In this document: piece by piece, positions 1 through 10,999 of the stretch | How the letters are laid out: every line of letters begins with the position of its first letter | Position numbering within the stretch: position 1 is the first letter of the stretch | Assembly: GCA_003667245.1 (NCBI GenBank) | Contig: RCNN01000003.1 | Span: 1 to 64,000, forward strand | Reading direction: 5' to 3' | Source: Heterostelium multicystogenum | Lineage: Eukaryota; Evosea; Eumycetozoa; Acytosteliales; Acytosteliaceae | Length of the DNA: 64,000 bases | The notes under the pieces: model-generated | Databases searched by the model: none | Seen by the model: the letters and a program-made list of their open reading frames with translations, nothing else | Told to the model about the DNA's origin: nothing | Position numbers and translations under genes: made by a program

Positions 1-1234
1 GACCAGGTAGACCTTGGAGCCGAAGCCGCGCACGCGCTTGATCAGCAGTTCTGCGTATTCACCAGCCGGGCGTGGGAAGAATGGCGCGCCGAAGCAGGTG
101 GAGAAGGTCGACTTGATGCCGCCGCCCGAACCCATTTCGGTCGAGCCCACCAGAGCGGTGTAGCCGGACAGGAAGTGGTACGCCGCTTGTTCTTCGCTGA
201 GGATCGACACGGGCGGCAGTACGCCGGTCAGGTCGCAGGTCAGGAAGATCACAGCGTTTGGCTCGCCACCGAGGTTTTTCTCGGAACGCTTGGCCACGTG
301 CTCCAGCGGGTAGGCGGCGCGGCTGTTCTGGGTCAGGCTGACGTTGGTGTAGTCGGCGTGCTTGGCATCGTCGATCACCACGTTTTCGAGCACGGTGCCG
401 TGCTTGATGGCTTTCCAGATCACCGGCTCGTTCTTCTCGGACAGGTCGATGCACTTGGCATAGCAACCGCCTTCGATGTTGAACACCACACCTTCGCCCC
501 AGCCGTGTTCGTCGTCGCCGATCAGGTAGCGGCTTTCGTCGGCGGACAGGGTGGTTTTACCGGTGCCCGACAGACCGAAGAACAGGGTCACGTCGCCGGC
601 TTCGCCGATGTTGGCGGCGCAGTGCATCGGCAGCACGTCGGAGGCCGGCAGCAGGAAGTTTCTGCACCGAGAACATGGCTTTTTTCATCTCACCGGCGTA
701 ACGCATGCCGGCGATCAGGACTTTTTTCTGGGCGAAGTTGAGGATCACGCAACCGTCGGAGTTGGTGCCGTCACGCTCTGGCACGCATTCGAAGTTGGCC
801 ACGTTGAGCACTTGCCACTCTTCACGACCGGCCGGGTTGTACTGGGCCGGGTTGATGAACAGGCAACGACCGAACAGGTTCTGCCAGGCAGTCTGGGTGG
901 TCATTTTCACGGCCAGGTAGTGGTCTTCTGCAGCCCCTACGTGAACGTGGGAAACGAAATGCTCTTGCGCGTTGTTGAATGCCTCGACGCGAGCCCACAG
1001 GGCATCGAACTTGTCGGCCGGGAACTTGCGGTTGATCGGGCCCCAGGCAATGGCAGCCTGGGTGGAAGGCTCTTCAACGATGAAGCGGTCGACTGGCGAA
1101 CGGCCGGTACGGTGACCGGTTTCTACGACCAGCGCACCGGTATCGGCAAGCACGCCTTCACCGCGCTGCAGGGCTTCTTTGACCAGATCGTCAACACTCA
1201 GATCGGTGTATACGGCGTTATTGGCTTGCGTCAT
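1..1234 (-). CDS. pckA: Phosphoenolpyruvate carboxykinase (ATP), 3' end outside window, one indel
   Basis: Converts oxaloacetate plus ATP to PEP and CO2, the first committed step of gluconeogenesis. The protein starts at 1234 (ATG, GGGGA upstream) and about 410 of the usual ~513 codons lie in the window. The N-terminal half shows the substrate-binding segment TGHRTGRSP. After the frame break, the kinase-1a (P-loop) motif GLSGTGKTT lies near 555-580 and the metal-binding IGDDEHGW segment near 505-530. An extra T in the run at 659-661 shifts the frame in the middle of a highly conserved region; removing it restores an uninterrupted reading to the window edge, so I read this as a sequence error. 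Divergent or upstream neighbour is hslO on the same strand; in other pseudomonads these genes are also adjacent. Confidence 0.95.
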
Positions 1235-1413
1235 GAGGTTCCCCGTCGGCCAGTGGCCGAGTGCTCCAAACGTTTTGTAGTAGAAAGTTGCGCACTACTA
1301 CCGCGAAAAAAGTGGGCCGGATTATGCCAGAAAAGCCCAAAAAGAGTAGGGCCCTCCGGTCAGAACGGCGGAAATCCGGCGTTTGTCAGGTGATTTACCT
1401 GTGCTTAAACGTT

Positions 1414-2317
1414 TTAGTGGCGGGTGCCTGAAGGGGTATCTACGCCCGCGCCGGCGAATAATTGAGCAATATCGGCAGCGTCGAACAGGTAGCGCTGGTT
1501 GCAGAAACTGGCAGTCGATCTCGATGTTGCCACCGTGCTCCACCACCAGGTCCTGCGCATCTTCCAGGCCCAGGCTGACCAGGGCAGTGGCCGAGCGCTC
1601 GCGGGAGCAGCTGCAGTGGAAGCGCAGGGACTGCACGTCGAACAGGCGCACGGCCTCTTCGTGGTAGAGGCGGTGCAGGATGGTTTCGTTATCCAGGCCC
1701 AGCAACTCTTCGGCTTTCAGGGTGCCGGCCAGGGCGGTGATGTGGGCCCAGCTGTCGGCGCGGTCTTCTTCGTCCTTGATGCGGTCGGCCGGCAGTTGTT
1801 GCAGCAGCAGGCCACGGGCGCGCTTGCCGTCGGCGTTGAGCCAGAAGCGGGTGCCCACTTGCTGGGACATCACGAAATAATTGGTGAAGCAGTCGGACAG
1901 GGTTTCGCCATCGAGGTCGACGATGCCCTGGTAACGCTGGCCTACCGTCGGGTCGACGGTCAGGGCCAGCACGCCGTCTGGCATCAGGTCAGCCAGGGTC
2001 GCATCGGCGGCGATGCGGTCGGCGTCGTAGCGGGCCAGCCCACGGATTTCGCGCTCGCTGGAGCATTCGATCATCAGCAGCGGGATCGGGCCTTCGGAGC
2101 GGGCCTGCAGGATCAGCAAACCATCGAATTTCAGGGTGCCCACCAGCAGCGAGGCAGCCGCCATCAGTTCGCCGAGCAATTGCGCGACCGGCTCCGGATA
2201 GGGGTGCTTGGCGAGGACTTCGGCATAGCTGCGCTCCAGGGCGACCAGTTCGCCGCGGGCGTCGCTGTCGTCGAAGATGAAGCGTTGGGTGAAGTCGGTA
2301 TCCGGTAGATCAGTCAT
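1414..2317 (-). CDS. hslO: Redox-regulated chaperone Hsp33, one indel near C terminus
   Basis: Hsp33 is a cytoplasmic holdase that is activated by oxidation of a zinc-bound four-cysteine centre. The N-terminal binding domain starts [10 protein letters not shown] chose this start over an upstream ATG at 2344 because family members begin here. The C-terminal switch has a C-x-C (HCSCS) and, after correcting an extra base in the AAA run at 1504-1506, a C-x-x-C (CQFC) followed by a normal ~30-residue tail ending at 1414. Without the correction the frame runs on to 1322 with unrelated residues. Corrected length is about 300 aa, normal for the family. It is divergent from the PAP2 gene across a 125-bp gap. 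Confidence 0.95.
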
Positions 2318-2442
2318 AGGTCTGGGTATCTGAATTGATGACAAAAAGATGACAAGGTTTATAGAATTACACGCTTTAGCACCGTTTTGGTGCGGCCTTC
2401 TGCGGGAAAACGAAGCGCTTTAAAGCTAAGAGGAAACAGTTT

Positions 2443-3190
2443 ATGAACAATCCGGGTTTGTTCCAAGCCAGGTGGGACCTCGGTCGATTGGCCCTGTGTA
2501 ATTTACTCGCTGTGGGGCTGCTGTGTTTTTGGCTCTGGCCGGCGGGCCAGGCGCTCTGCACGGTTTTCGACGAGTGGCTGTTTCATCTGCTCAATGACCC
2601 GCTGGCAAGCAGCTCCGCGTGGCTGCATGTGTGGGCGGTGGCCAGTTTGCGGCCGTTTGACGCGGTGGTCGGGGTGATTCTGCTGACGCTGTTGATCCGT
2701 GGCGACTGGGTGTTCAAGGCGATTGAAGTGCGCCAGGCGTTTTTTCGGCTTCCTGGGCATTCTGCTGCTGTTGCTGTTTATCCGCATGCTGTTTTCCAAG
2801 CTGGCGGCGCAGATGGGCTGGCAACACCATAGCCCGTCGATGGTGATCAGCGGCGCGATTCAGATGAGCGACTATTTCCCGGGCCTGGAGAAGACATGGG
2901 AGTTGAAGGACCGCTCCAGCCAGAGCTTCCCGGGGGATCATGCATCGGTATTGCTGATCTGGGGCATGTTCATGACCGTGTTTGCCAAGCGGATCGGGCA
3001 GGTGCTGGTGATCTGGGGCTTGGCGCTGCTGTTCATGATGCCGCGGCTGGTAGCCGGTGCGCATTGGGGGCAGGACGATTATATCGGTGGGGTGTTGCTG
3101 GCGCTGTTGGCGTTGGGCTGGGGTTACTACACGCCCTTTGCAGCGAAGGTTTCGCGGGGGCTGGTGCGAGTGACGGGCCCCGGTGTTTGA
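2443..3190 (+). CDS. PAP2-family membrane phosphatase/phosphotransferase, one indel
   Basis: Inner-membrane PAP2 superfamily protein of about 249 aa. The second half carries the superfamily signature in order: K-D-R-S near residue 160, SFPGDHA (P-S-G-H-type motif 2), and RLVAGAHWGQDD (motif 3, with the catalytic histidine). Several hydrophobic segments are visible, for example residues 18-35, 62-80 and 102-115. The variant SFPGDH resembles LpxT/YeiU-type lipid A kinases, so a role in lipid A or undecaprenyl pyrophosphate metabolism is possible, but the substrate is inferred only. A T6 run at about 2739-2744 has one T too many and breaks the frame between residues ~100 and 101. The gene converges on hslR, with a shared hairpin between them. 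Confidence 0.85.
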
Positions 3191-3254
3191 GTTGTTTCGG
3201 CGAGTACCGCTGGTTAATCGCTTGAGCGTGATTCGCAGCGTTTGAGTTGAAATA

Positions 3255-3277
3255 GCAGGAGCCGACCTGGCTCCTGC
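3255..3277. terminator. Hairpin between convergent PAP2 and hslR genes
   Basis: Perfect 9-bp inverted repeat GCAGGAGCC / GGCTCCTGC with a 5-nt loop, lying between two convergent genes. It has no strong T-tract, so a bidirectional terminator role is inferred from position. Confidence 0.5.
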
Positions 3278-3287
3278 GGTCTGCCGA

Positions 3288-3695
3288 TTAATCATCATTG
3301 CCACTGCCGCGAAACTTGAACAGGTCGCGCCGCTGTTTCTTGCTTGGCTTGCCGTCGGTGGTCATGCCCAGGGAGCCGGCCTTGCGCATGGCCGCCGCGT
3401 TTTCGCGCTTGGCGATGCTGGCTTCGGTCTCGGTATACAACGCCTGCGCCTCGGGAGCGCCCCTTCGCACAATTGAAAGCGCCTGGACCACGACGGTTCG
3501 TTCATCAAACCCGGCACGGATCTGGAACTCATCGCCGATGCGCGGCTCCTTGCCGGGCTTGCAACGCTCGCCGCGCCAATGCACCTTGCCACTCTCGATC
3601 GCCGCCTTGGCCAAGGCACGGGTCTTGAAGAAACGCGCCGCCCACAACCACTTGTCCAAACGGACTTTTTCTTCCTCTTCCTGCTTCTGAGCCAC
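3288..3695 (-). CDS. hslR: Ribosome-associated heat shock protein Hsp15 (S4 domain)
   Basis: Small basic RNA-binding protein that rescues stalled 50S subunits carrying peptidyl-tRNA after heat shock. An S4 RNA-binding domain opens the protein (VRLDKWLWAARFFKTR), followed by the usual basic C-terminal tail (KPSKKQRRD). Intact, 135 aa. I prefer the GTG start at 3695 because GAGGAA lies 5-10 nt upstream; an ATG at 3725 would add ten unconserved residues. It sits between the PAP2 gene and the rimABK operon, divergent from the latter. Confidence 0.92.
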   Translation of the reverse strand: MAQKQEEEEKVRLDKWLWAARFFKTRALAKAAIESGKVHWRGERCKPGKEPRIGDEFQIRAGFDERTVVVQALSIVRRGAPEAQALYTETEASIAKRENAAAMRKAGSLGMTTDGKPSKKQRRDLFKFRGSGNDD

Positions 3696-3811
3696 TTGAA
3701 TTCCTCGCTCTGAAAAATGTCGCAACTTTACCGTTGAAACCCTTCAACGCATAAACCCTTGAGCTCACCTAAGATACGCCAGGTAGCATCCTGTTTTCGC
3801 GAGGTTAACGT

Positions 3812-4591
3812 GTGACCGACTTTCCCATTTCACTGACCTCGCCCAAACAAGCCTGTGCGGGCTGCCAGCAAAGTGAGCCGCTGGGCTTTGAGTTTGCCTT
3901 TGCGTATCAGCCTATCGTGGACCTGCGTGACCAGTCGGTCTTTGCCCATGAAGCCTTGGTGCGCGGCGTCAACGGTGAGGGCGCGTTGACGGTGCTGGAT
4001 CAGGTCAACGACAGCAATCGCTACCGTTTCGACCAGCAATGCCGCACCCGCGCGATCGCCACCGCTTCGACACTCAACATGCAGACGCACCTTTCAATCA
4101 ACTTCATGCCCAATGCGGTCTATCGACCAGAACTGTGCATCCGCAGCACCCTGGAGGCGGCCCGGCGCATAATTTTCCGTTGGATCGGCTGATTTTCGAG
4201 ACCCTGGAAAGCGAGCATGTAGATAACTATCGCCATTTGACGAAATATTCTGCGTGAATACCGCGAATTCGGCTTCAAGACCGCCATCGACGATTTCGGG
4301 GCGGGCTATTCGGGGCTGAATCTGCTGGCCGATTTCCAACCTGACCTGATCAAACTCGACATGGCGCTGATCCGCGATGTCGACCGTGATCGTGTCCGTC
4401 AGGTGATCGTCCGGGGGATTGTCACAATCTGTGAGCAGTTGGGCGTTACTGTCATCGCCGAGGGCATCGAAAGTGCCGGCGAGCGGGATTTTCTCGCCGA
4501 CTGTGGAATATTTCTGATGCAGGGCTACTGGTTCGCCAAGCCTGCATTCAAAGCCCTGGCCGAGGTATCACCCGCCGCCTGGGCGAATTAA
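3812..4591 (+). CDS. rimA: EAL-domain cyclic-di-GMP phosphodiesterase of the rim operon, two indels
   Basis: Stand-alone EAL domain of about 260 aa that would hydrolyse c-di-GMP to pGpG. All main catalytic elements are visible once the frame is repaired: EALVRG, the Asn of INFMPN, the Glu of FETLE, DDFGAGYSGL, IKLD, EGIES and QGYWFAKP, so an active enzyme is expected. GTG start with GAGG seven bases upstream. The breaks are a lost G near 4163 and an extra T near 4248, both in short homopolymers. It leads a rimA-rimB-rimK operon; in P. fluorescens this trio is known to link c-di-GMP level to RimK-dependent modification of ribosomal protein S6. Confidence 0.9.
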
Positions 4592-4607
4592 TTGCCGGTT
4601 ATTCATA

Positions 4608-5090
4608 TTGAAGACATTTGACCATTTGACCGTTGTGGGTCTGCGTGAGTGGGTGGCACTTCCCGACTTGGGAGTGGCAGGCCTGCGCGCCAAGATCGAC
4701 ACCGGCGCCAGTACCTCAAGCCTGCATGCCACCGAGATCGAGCCATTTGAGCGCGACGGTGCAAAGTGGGTGCGCTTCACCGCGCACCTGGGCAGCGTGG
4801 TGCAACTGCGTCACCGGCGCTGCGAAGCACCGCTGGTGGCGATGAAAACCATTAAAAGCTCCAACGGCCAGGCCCAGGTGCGGTATGTGATCAGCACCAC
4901 CCTGGCCCTGGGCGATCGGGTATGGCGGGTGGAATTCACCCTCGCCTGCCGCAAGGCCATGCGTTACCGCCTGTTGCTGGGCTCCAAGGCCCTGATTGAC
5001 GGCCAACTGGTGGTCAGTCCCGGCGTCAAATACGTTCAAGACAAGCCGGTGTTCCCGGTCTCTACTACCTCTGCCACAGGTGCTGCATGA
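4608..5090 (+). CDS. rimB: RimB, retropepsin-like ATP-dependent zinc protease family protein
   Basis: 160-aa protein of the RimK-associated putative ATP-dependent zinc protease family. The retropepsin-type active-site segment [11 protein letters not shown] (D-T-G-A) lies at about residues 27-37. The frame is intact. Translation appears to start at a TTG (4608) shortly after rimA, with no strong Shine-Dalgarno, which suggests coupling to rimA. Its stop overlaps the rimK start as ATGA. In the P. fluorescens system RimB works against or with RimK on the modified S6 tail; that role is from family knowledge, not from this sequence. Confidence 0.88.
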   Translation: MKTFDHLTVVGLREWVALPDLGVAGLRAKIDTGASTSSLHATEIEPFERDGAKWVRFTAHLGSVVQLRHRRCEAPLVAMKTIKSSNGQAQVRYVISTTLALGDRVWRVEFTLACRKAMRYRLLLGSKALIDGQLVVSPGVKYVQDKPVFPVSTTSATGAA

Positions 5091-5993
5091 AGATCGCTGT
5101 GCTGTCGCGTAACCCGCGTCTGTATTCCACCCGTCGCCTGGTCGAGGCCGGCACCGAACGTGGCCATGAGATGGTGGTGATCGATACGTTGCGCGCCTAT
5201 ATGAACATTGCCAGTCATAAGCCGCAGAATCCACTACCGGGGCAAACCGCTGGAAGGCTTCGATGCGGTGATCCCGCGTATCGGTGCTTCCGTGACGTTC
5301 TATGGCTGCGCGGTACTGCGCCAGTTTGAAATGATGGGGGTGTCTCCCCTCAATGAATCGGTGGCTATCGCCCGTTCGCGGGACAAGCTGCGCTCGCTGC
5401 AGTTGCTGTCGCGCCGTGGCATTGGCTTGCCGGTCACCGGCTTTGCGCACTCCCCGGATGACATTCCCGACCTGATCGAGATGGTCAACGGCGCGCCGCT
5501 GGTGATCAAGGTGCTGGAAGGCACCCAGGGCATCGGCGTGGTGCTGTGTGAAACCGCGACTGCGGCCGAGTCGGTGATCGAGGCGTTCATGGGCCTCAAG
5601 CAGAACATCATGGTGCAGGAGTACATCAAGGAAGCCGGCGGTGCGGATATCCGCTGCTTCGTGGTGGGCGACAAGGTGATTGCCGCGATGAAGCGCCAGG
5701 CCAAGCCGGGTGAGTTTCGGTCCAACCTGCACCGTGGCGGCAGTGCCAGCCTGATCAAGATCACCCCGGAAGAACGCATGACCGCACTGCGGGCAGCCAA
5801 GGTCATGGGGTTGAGCGTGGCGGGTGTGGATATATTGCGCTCCAACCACGGGCCGCTGGTGATGGAGGTGAACTCGTCACCGGGCCTGGAAGGAATTGAG
5901 ACCACCACCGGCAAGGATGTGGCGGGGATCATCATTCAGCATCTGGAGAAGAGTGGTGGGCCGAATATGACGCGCACCAAAGGCAAGGGCTGA
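5087..5993 (+). CDS. rimK: Ribosomal protein S6 glutamate ligase RimK, one indel
   Basis: ATP-grasp ligase of 301 aa that adds glutamate residues to the C terminus of ribosomal protein S6. The ATP-grasp core is clear: [13 protein letters not shown] (ATP-binding lysine and glycine loop), [14 protein letters not shown], and the metal-binding end [11 protein letters not shown]. An extra A at about 5226-5228 (aat for at) splits the first ~47 codons from the remainder; removing it gives [12 protein letters not shown], the normal family sequence. The start overlaps the rimB stop by four bases, so the two are translationally coupled. A REPIN follows and separates it from the convergent envZ. Confidence 0.93.
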
Positions 5994-6026
5994 ATACACC
6001 CGACCTATAAAGCACCGCAAAACCAG

Positions 6027-6116
6027 TGTGGGAGCGGGCTTGCTCGCGAAGGCGGTGGATCAGTCGACATTTCTATGGACTGACCCACCGCCTTCGCGAG
6101 CAAGCCCGCTCCCACA
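6027..6116. repeat. REPIN (two inverted REP copies) between rimK and envZ
   Basis: Two REP sequences TGTGGGAGCGGGCTTGCTCG in inverted orientation separated by ~35 bp, giving a 90-bp hairpin-capable unit. It lies in the gap between two convergent genes. Same family as the copies at 13193, 16910, 24130, 33904 and 49685. Confidence 0.9.
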
Positions 6117-6117
6117 T

Positions 6118-7430
6118 TTAGACCGCGTCCCTGGGCAACATCAGCCCCAACGGCAAGCGCACTCGCGCTTCCAGGCCGCCATCCGGCCGGTTGCGCAATT
6201 CGACATTGCCGCCATGCATTGAAGCAATCCGCCGCACAATCGCCAGCCCCAGGCCCGTGCCTTTGCCACCCCGGGCACGGTCGCCGCGGGTGAACGGGTT
6301 GAAGATACCTTCCAGTTCCGCCGGATCGATGCCGGCCCCACGGTCCATGACACTCAGCACCACGTAAGGCGCGCTGGTATCCCCGGAAACGTAGGCTGCT
6401 ACTTCCACATCGGAACCGGCGTGATGCAGCGCGTTACCAATCAGGTTATTCAGCAGGCGCTTCATCGAAACCCGACGCAACGCGAACGGCTGGATCGGCT
6501 CCAGGCGCATGCGCACCTGCTCGCCATTCTGGTTGTAAGGCGCAACCACCTCACGTACCAGGTCCGTCAGGTCGACCTCTTCCACCACCTCGTCCCGGCC
6601 ATCGCGGATAAACGCCAGGAACTGGTCGAGAATCGCGTCCATGTCCTCGATGTCTCGAACCATGTCGTCGGTAAGGTCGGTGTGGTTACCCATCAGTTCC
6701 AGGGAAAGCCGCAGACGCGTCAGCGGCGTGCGCAGGTCATGGGACACCCCCGCCAGCATCAGCTCGCGCTCGCGCCCCGCCTGTTCGACATCCTCGGCCA
6801 TCTGGTTGAACGCGCTGTACACCTCGGTCATTTCACTCGGCGTATCGCTGATGGGCAGGCGCACACTGCGGCCCTGGCCCAGCTGGCGTGCCGCAAACAC
6901 CAGGCGTTTGAGCGGCTGGTTGAGCTGGCGCACGAAAATCCAGGCAGACGCGGTGGAAAGCAAGCCAATCGCCAGGAACCAGCCCAGCACGTTCCAGATC
7001 TTCTGCCCCCGCAACGGATGCGGATACAGCGGCACTTTCAGCCAGTCCTCCCCAGGCTCGGCGCTCGCACCCACAGCGCCGGCGACACATGCATGCGCAG
7101 CCGCACCTCGGTGTCTTCACCCAGTTCGGCCTGCATCTGGCGCTGGTAGATTTCGCTGTAGGGCCAATGTTGCTCGCCCTCGGGCACGCCCGCGCCCGCG
7201 ACCCGGACCAGGGTAGCGGCCTTGGCGATCTTCTCGCGGTTCTCGGGGTCTGCGGCCCAGTAGGCGCGCAAGGTCAGCGCGACACCGTGGCTGTACTGCC
7301 GGTCCACCAGCACGTCTTCGTTCATCAACAGATAAACCAGTGTCAGGGCCTTGGAAAACAGTACGACGATGAGCACCAGCCAAAGGGTGCGTGAGAAGAA
7401 ACTCTGCGGGAACCACAACGGGGTTTTCAT
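6118..7430 (-). CDS. envZ: Sensor histidine kinase EnvZ (AmgS), one indel
   Basis: Membrane-bound histidine kinase of ~437 aa, partner of OmpR. Visible features in order: TM1 near residues 10-32, periplasmic domain, TM2 near residues 140-160, HAMP linker (RQLNQPLKRL), H-box GVSHDLRTPLTRLR with the phospho-accepting His, N-box (NNLIGNALHH), G1 box MDRGAGID and G2 box GGKGTGLGLAI. I start it at the internal MKTPLWFPQ (7430). A G is missing in a G-run near 7047-7051, which breaks the periplasmic domain. In P. aeruginosa the orthologous pair AmgRS controls the response to membrane protein stress and aminoglycosides. The stop lies two bases from a REPIN. Confidence 0.92.
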
Positions 7431-7546
7431 AAAAGACAGCTGGACACCTTGCAGGAGCGAGCCAAGCTCGCAGAATTGCAAACGCCGGGCAACCGGCTGA
7501 CTCTTATCGAGTCATCACCGGCACGCCCGCCTCTGCAAATCATCGG

Positions 7547-8287
7547 TCACTTGGTTGCAGTGCCATCCGGCACAAACACGTAACCCACACCCCACACCGT
7601 CTGGATATAACGCGGCTTGGATGGATCGGGCTCGATCATCCGGCGCAGACGGGAGATCTGTACGTCGATGGAGCGCTCGAGGGCGTCCCACTCACGGCCA
7701 CGGGCCAGGTTCATCAGCTTGTCGCGGGTCAGCGGCTGGCGAGCGTTCATCACCAGTGCCTTGAGCACGGCGAATTCGCCGGTGGTCAGCATGTGCACTT
7801 CATCGCCACGCTTGAGCTCACGGGTGGCCAGCGACAACTCGTAGTCGCCGAATGTCACGCTTTCGTCTTCGCTGCCTGGAGCGCCCGGTACCGGGGCGGC
7901 CTGGCGACGCAGTACGGCCTTGACCCGTGCCATCAGCTCGTCCGGTTGAACGGCTTGGCCAGGTAATCGTCGGCGCCCAGTTCCAGGCCCTTGATGCGGC
8001 TCAGCTCATCGCCCTTGGCGGTCAGCATGATGATCGGGATCTGATTGTTGGCGCCGCGCAGGCGTTTGCAGGCGGTCAGGCCGTCTTCGCCGGGCAGCAT
8101 CAGGTCCAGCACCACCAGGTTGAAGACTTCACGTCCCAACAGGCGGTCCATCTGTTCGGTGTTTGGCACCGCGCGGGCACGGTAGCCCTTGGAGTTGAAG
8201 AAACGCTCCAGCAGGCTGCTCAGCCCCGGATCGTCATCAACGATGAGAATTTTTTTCGCCTTCAGCAGTTTGTGCAGTGCTGCTCAT
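7547..8287 (-). CDS. ompR: Response regulator OmpR (AmgR), two indels
   Basis: OmpR/PhoB-family DNA-binding response regulator, 246 aa after repair. The receiver domain has the acidic pair in ILIVDDD, phospho-acceptor Asp in VLDLMLPGEDG, the Thr of MLTAKG and Lys of AKPFN. The C-terminal winged helix contains SIDVQISRLRRMIE and VWGVGYVF. The start is ATG 8287 with GAGGAG upstream. An extra A in the 8249-8256 run disrupts codons 11-14, and a missing C near 7942 separates receiver from DNA-binding domain. Both are homopolymer events in a gene whose product is otherwise perfectly conserved, so I do not regard it as a pseudogene. Upstream of envZ on the same strand, likely one operon. Confidence 0.93.
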
Positions 8288-8644
8288 TAGATGCTCCTCT
8301 TATCTCGGCGCGCATTATGGCGTAGCTGCCGTTATACGCACCGTGTGCATTGTTAGCAGATTTTTCCTCTACCGCCAGCGAACCCGCGCCCTACAACCTT
8401 GGCGGCAATCCCCCCAAGGGCAGAACGCTGGTTATAATGCGGCGCCTTTGTGCAGGGCAACGTCAGTTCGTTACCGTTTACTGCCAGGGGATTTTTTTCA
8501 CCCGCTTGTAGTGATTTTTTCGATTTCGAGGGTCAATAGGCTGCCTCTTGACCCAGGCAGCGGCGCCAGACGGGCCGCTCAACCAGCCTCGCGAGCCTTG
8601 TTTTCCGGGCCTGCGAGCCTGCTTTCAGAATTTCAGGTGGTTTT
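8288..8644. other. Intergenic region between divergent ompR and tex
   Basis: No gene seen. A TATAAT hexamer lies at 8433-8438 on the + strand, about 200 bp before tex, with no good -35 at 17 bp. The region is the shared regulatory space for the divergent ompR-envZ and tex transcripts. No REP element here. Confidence 0.5.
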
Positions 8645-10999
8645 ATGGACAGCATCAACAGCCGCATCGCCGAGGAACTCGGCGTACGCCCACAACAGGT
8701 CGAAGCGGCCGTCGCTCTACTGGATGAAGGCTCCACAGTGCCCTTCATCGCCCGTTACCGTAAAGAAGTCACCGGCAGCCTCGATGATATCCAGTTGCGG
8801 CATCTGGAAGAGCGCCTGCGCTACCTGCGAGAACTCGACGAACGGCGTATCAGCATCCTCGCCAGCATTGAAGAGCAAGGCAAGCTGACCCCGCAGCTGG
8901 AACGCGACATCAAGCTCGCCGACACCAAGACCCGCCTCGAAGACTTGTACCTCCCGTACAAGCAGAAGCGCCGCACCAAGGGCCAGATCGCCCTGGAAGC
9001 CGGCCTCGGCGAGCTGGCCGACGGTCTGTTCAACGACCCGTCCCTGGCCCCGGAAACCGAAGCTGCACGCTTTGTCGATGCCGAAAAAGGCGTGGCCGAC
9101 GTCAAGGCCGCCCTCGAAGGCGCCAAGTACATCCTCATGGAGCGCTTCGCCGAAGACGCCAACCTGCTGGAAAAACTGCGCAACTACCTGAAGCAGGAAG
9201 CCACCCTCAGTGCCCGCGTAATCGCCGGCAAGGAAGAGGAAGGCGCCAAGTTCCGCGATTACTTCGAACAACGACGAGCCGCTGAAAAGCATGCCGTCCC
9301 ACCGTGCACTGGCGATTTTCCGCGGGCGCAACGAAGGCATCCTGAGCTCCGCGCTGAAAGTTGGCGACGAGCTGCCAGGCACCATGCACCCGTGCGAAGG
9401 CATGATCGGTCAACAGTTCGGCATCCAGAATCAGAATCGTCCTGCGGACAAGTGGCTCAGTGAGGTCGTGCGCTGGACCTGGAAGGTCAAGCTCTACACC
9501 CACCTGGAAACCGACCTGCTGGGCGAGTTGCGCGACGGCGCCGAAACCGAAGCCATCAGCGTATTCGCCCACAACCTGCACGACCTGCTGCTGGCCGCAC
9601 CCGCCGGCCCACGCGCGACCCTGGGCCTCGACCCGGGGCTGCGCACCGGCTGCAAGGTTGCCGTGGTCGACGCCACCGGCAAGCTGCTGGATCACGCCAC
9701 GGTTTACCCCCACGTGCCGCACAACAAGTGGGACCAGACCATCGCCATCCTGGCCGCCCTGTGCGCCAAGCACTCGGTGGACCTGATTGCCATCGGCAAC
9801 GGCACCGCCAGCCGTGAAACCGACAAGCTGGCCGCCGAGCTGATCAAAAAATACCCAGGCATGCAGATGACCAAGGTGATGGTCTCCGAGGCCGGCGCTT
9901 CGGTGTACTCCGCGTCTGAACTGGCTTCCAAGGAATTCCCGGACCTCGACGTGTCGATCCGTGGCGCAGTGTCCATCGCTCGCCGCCTGCAGGACCCACT
10001 GGCCGAGCTGGTGAAGATCGATCCGAAATCCATCGGGCGTCGGCCAGTACCAGCACGACGTGTCGCAGCTGAAACTGGCTCGCGGCCTGGACGCCGTGGT
10101 TGAAGACTGCGTGAACGCCGTGGGCGTGGACGTAAACACCGCTTCGGTTGCGCTGCTGGCCCGCATCTCCGGCCTCAACGCCACCCTGGCGCAGAACATC
10201 GTGACCCACCGCGACGAAAACGGTGCGTTCAAGACCCGTGCAGCGCTGAAAAAAGTCGCACGCCTTGGCGAAAAAACCTTCGAACAAGCCGCCGGCTTTC
10301 CCTGCGCGTCATGAACGGTGACAACCGCTCGCTGGATTCCTCGGCTGTCCACCCGGAAGCCTACCCGCTGGTACAACGCATTGCCGCTGAAACCGACCGC
10401 GACATCCGCTCGCTGATCGGCGACGCCGCGTTCCTCAAGCGCCTCGACCCGAAGAAGTACACCGGACGAAACCTTCGGCGTGCCGACCATCACCGACATC
10501 CTGCAAGAGCTGGAAAAACCTGGCCGCGACCCGCGTCCCGAGTTCAAGACCGCCGAATTCCAGGAAGGCGTCGAAGACCTCAAGGACCTGCAACTGGGGA
10601 TGATCCTCGAAGGCGTGGTGACCAACGTGACCAACTTCGGCGTTTGGTGGATATCGGCGTGCATCAGGACGGTTTGGTGCACATCTCTGCGCTTTCGGAG
10701 AAGTTCATCAGGACCCGCGTGAAGCGGTGAAAGCCGGTGATGTGGTTAAGGTCAAGGTCATGGAAGTCGACATCCCGCGCAAACGCGTCGGCCTGTCGAT
10801 GGCGCATCGATTGAGCCCCGGGGCACCCGCGACGCCCTGCCCCGGGCGCACGCCCGATGAGTCGGCCACCGCGGTGCGACAGCCCGCGGCGCCGCCTGGG
10901 GCTTCGGCGCCACGCCGCAGCCAAAGGCCGCCGCGCCCCCGCAAGGAACGCTGCGCCAGCCCGGCGCCAACAACGCCATGGCTTTCGCTGAAACGTTAA
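8645..10999 (+). CDS. tex: Transcription accessory protein Tex, many indels
   Basis: Large nucleic-acid-binding protein of ~780 aa acting in transcription. Domain order after frame repair: N-terminal helical Tex domain ([19 protein letters not shown]), YqgF/RNase H-like domain ([17 protein letters not shown] near 9625), helix-hairpin-helix segment ([13 protein letters not shown] near 10165), and S1 RNA-binding domain ([15 protein letters not shown] near 10600), ending NNAMASLKR at 10999. Frame breaks occur near 9272, 10036, 10300, 10467, 10645, 10712, in the low-complexity linker 10800-10930 and at 10980. This is the most indel-rich gene of the window. Its stop TAA overlaps the ATG of the next gene (TAATG), so the two are coupled. 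Confidence 0.92.

Noticed and set aside
8433..8438. TATAAT as a proven tex promoter
   Set aside because: No acceptable -35 at normal spacing and about 200 bp from the start codon; kept only as a note in the intergenic entry.
9207..10682. 491-codon antisense ORF across tex
   Set aside because: Lies entirely opposite the conserved Tex domains; no recognisable motif and no ribosome-binding site.
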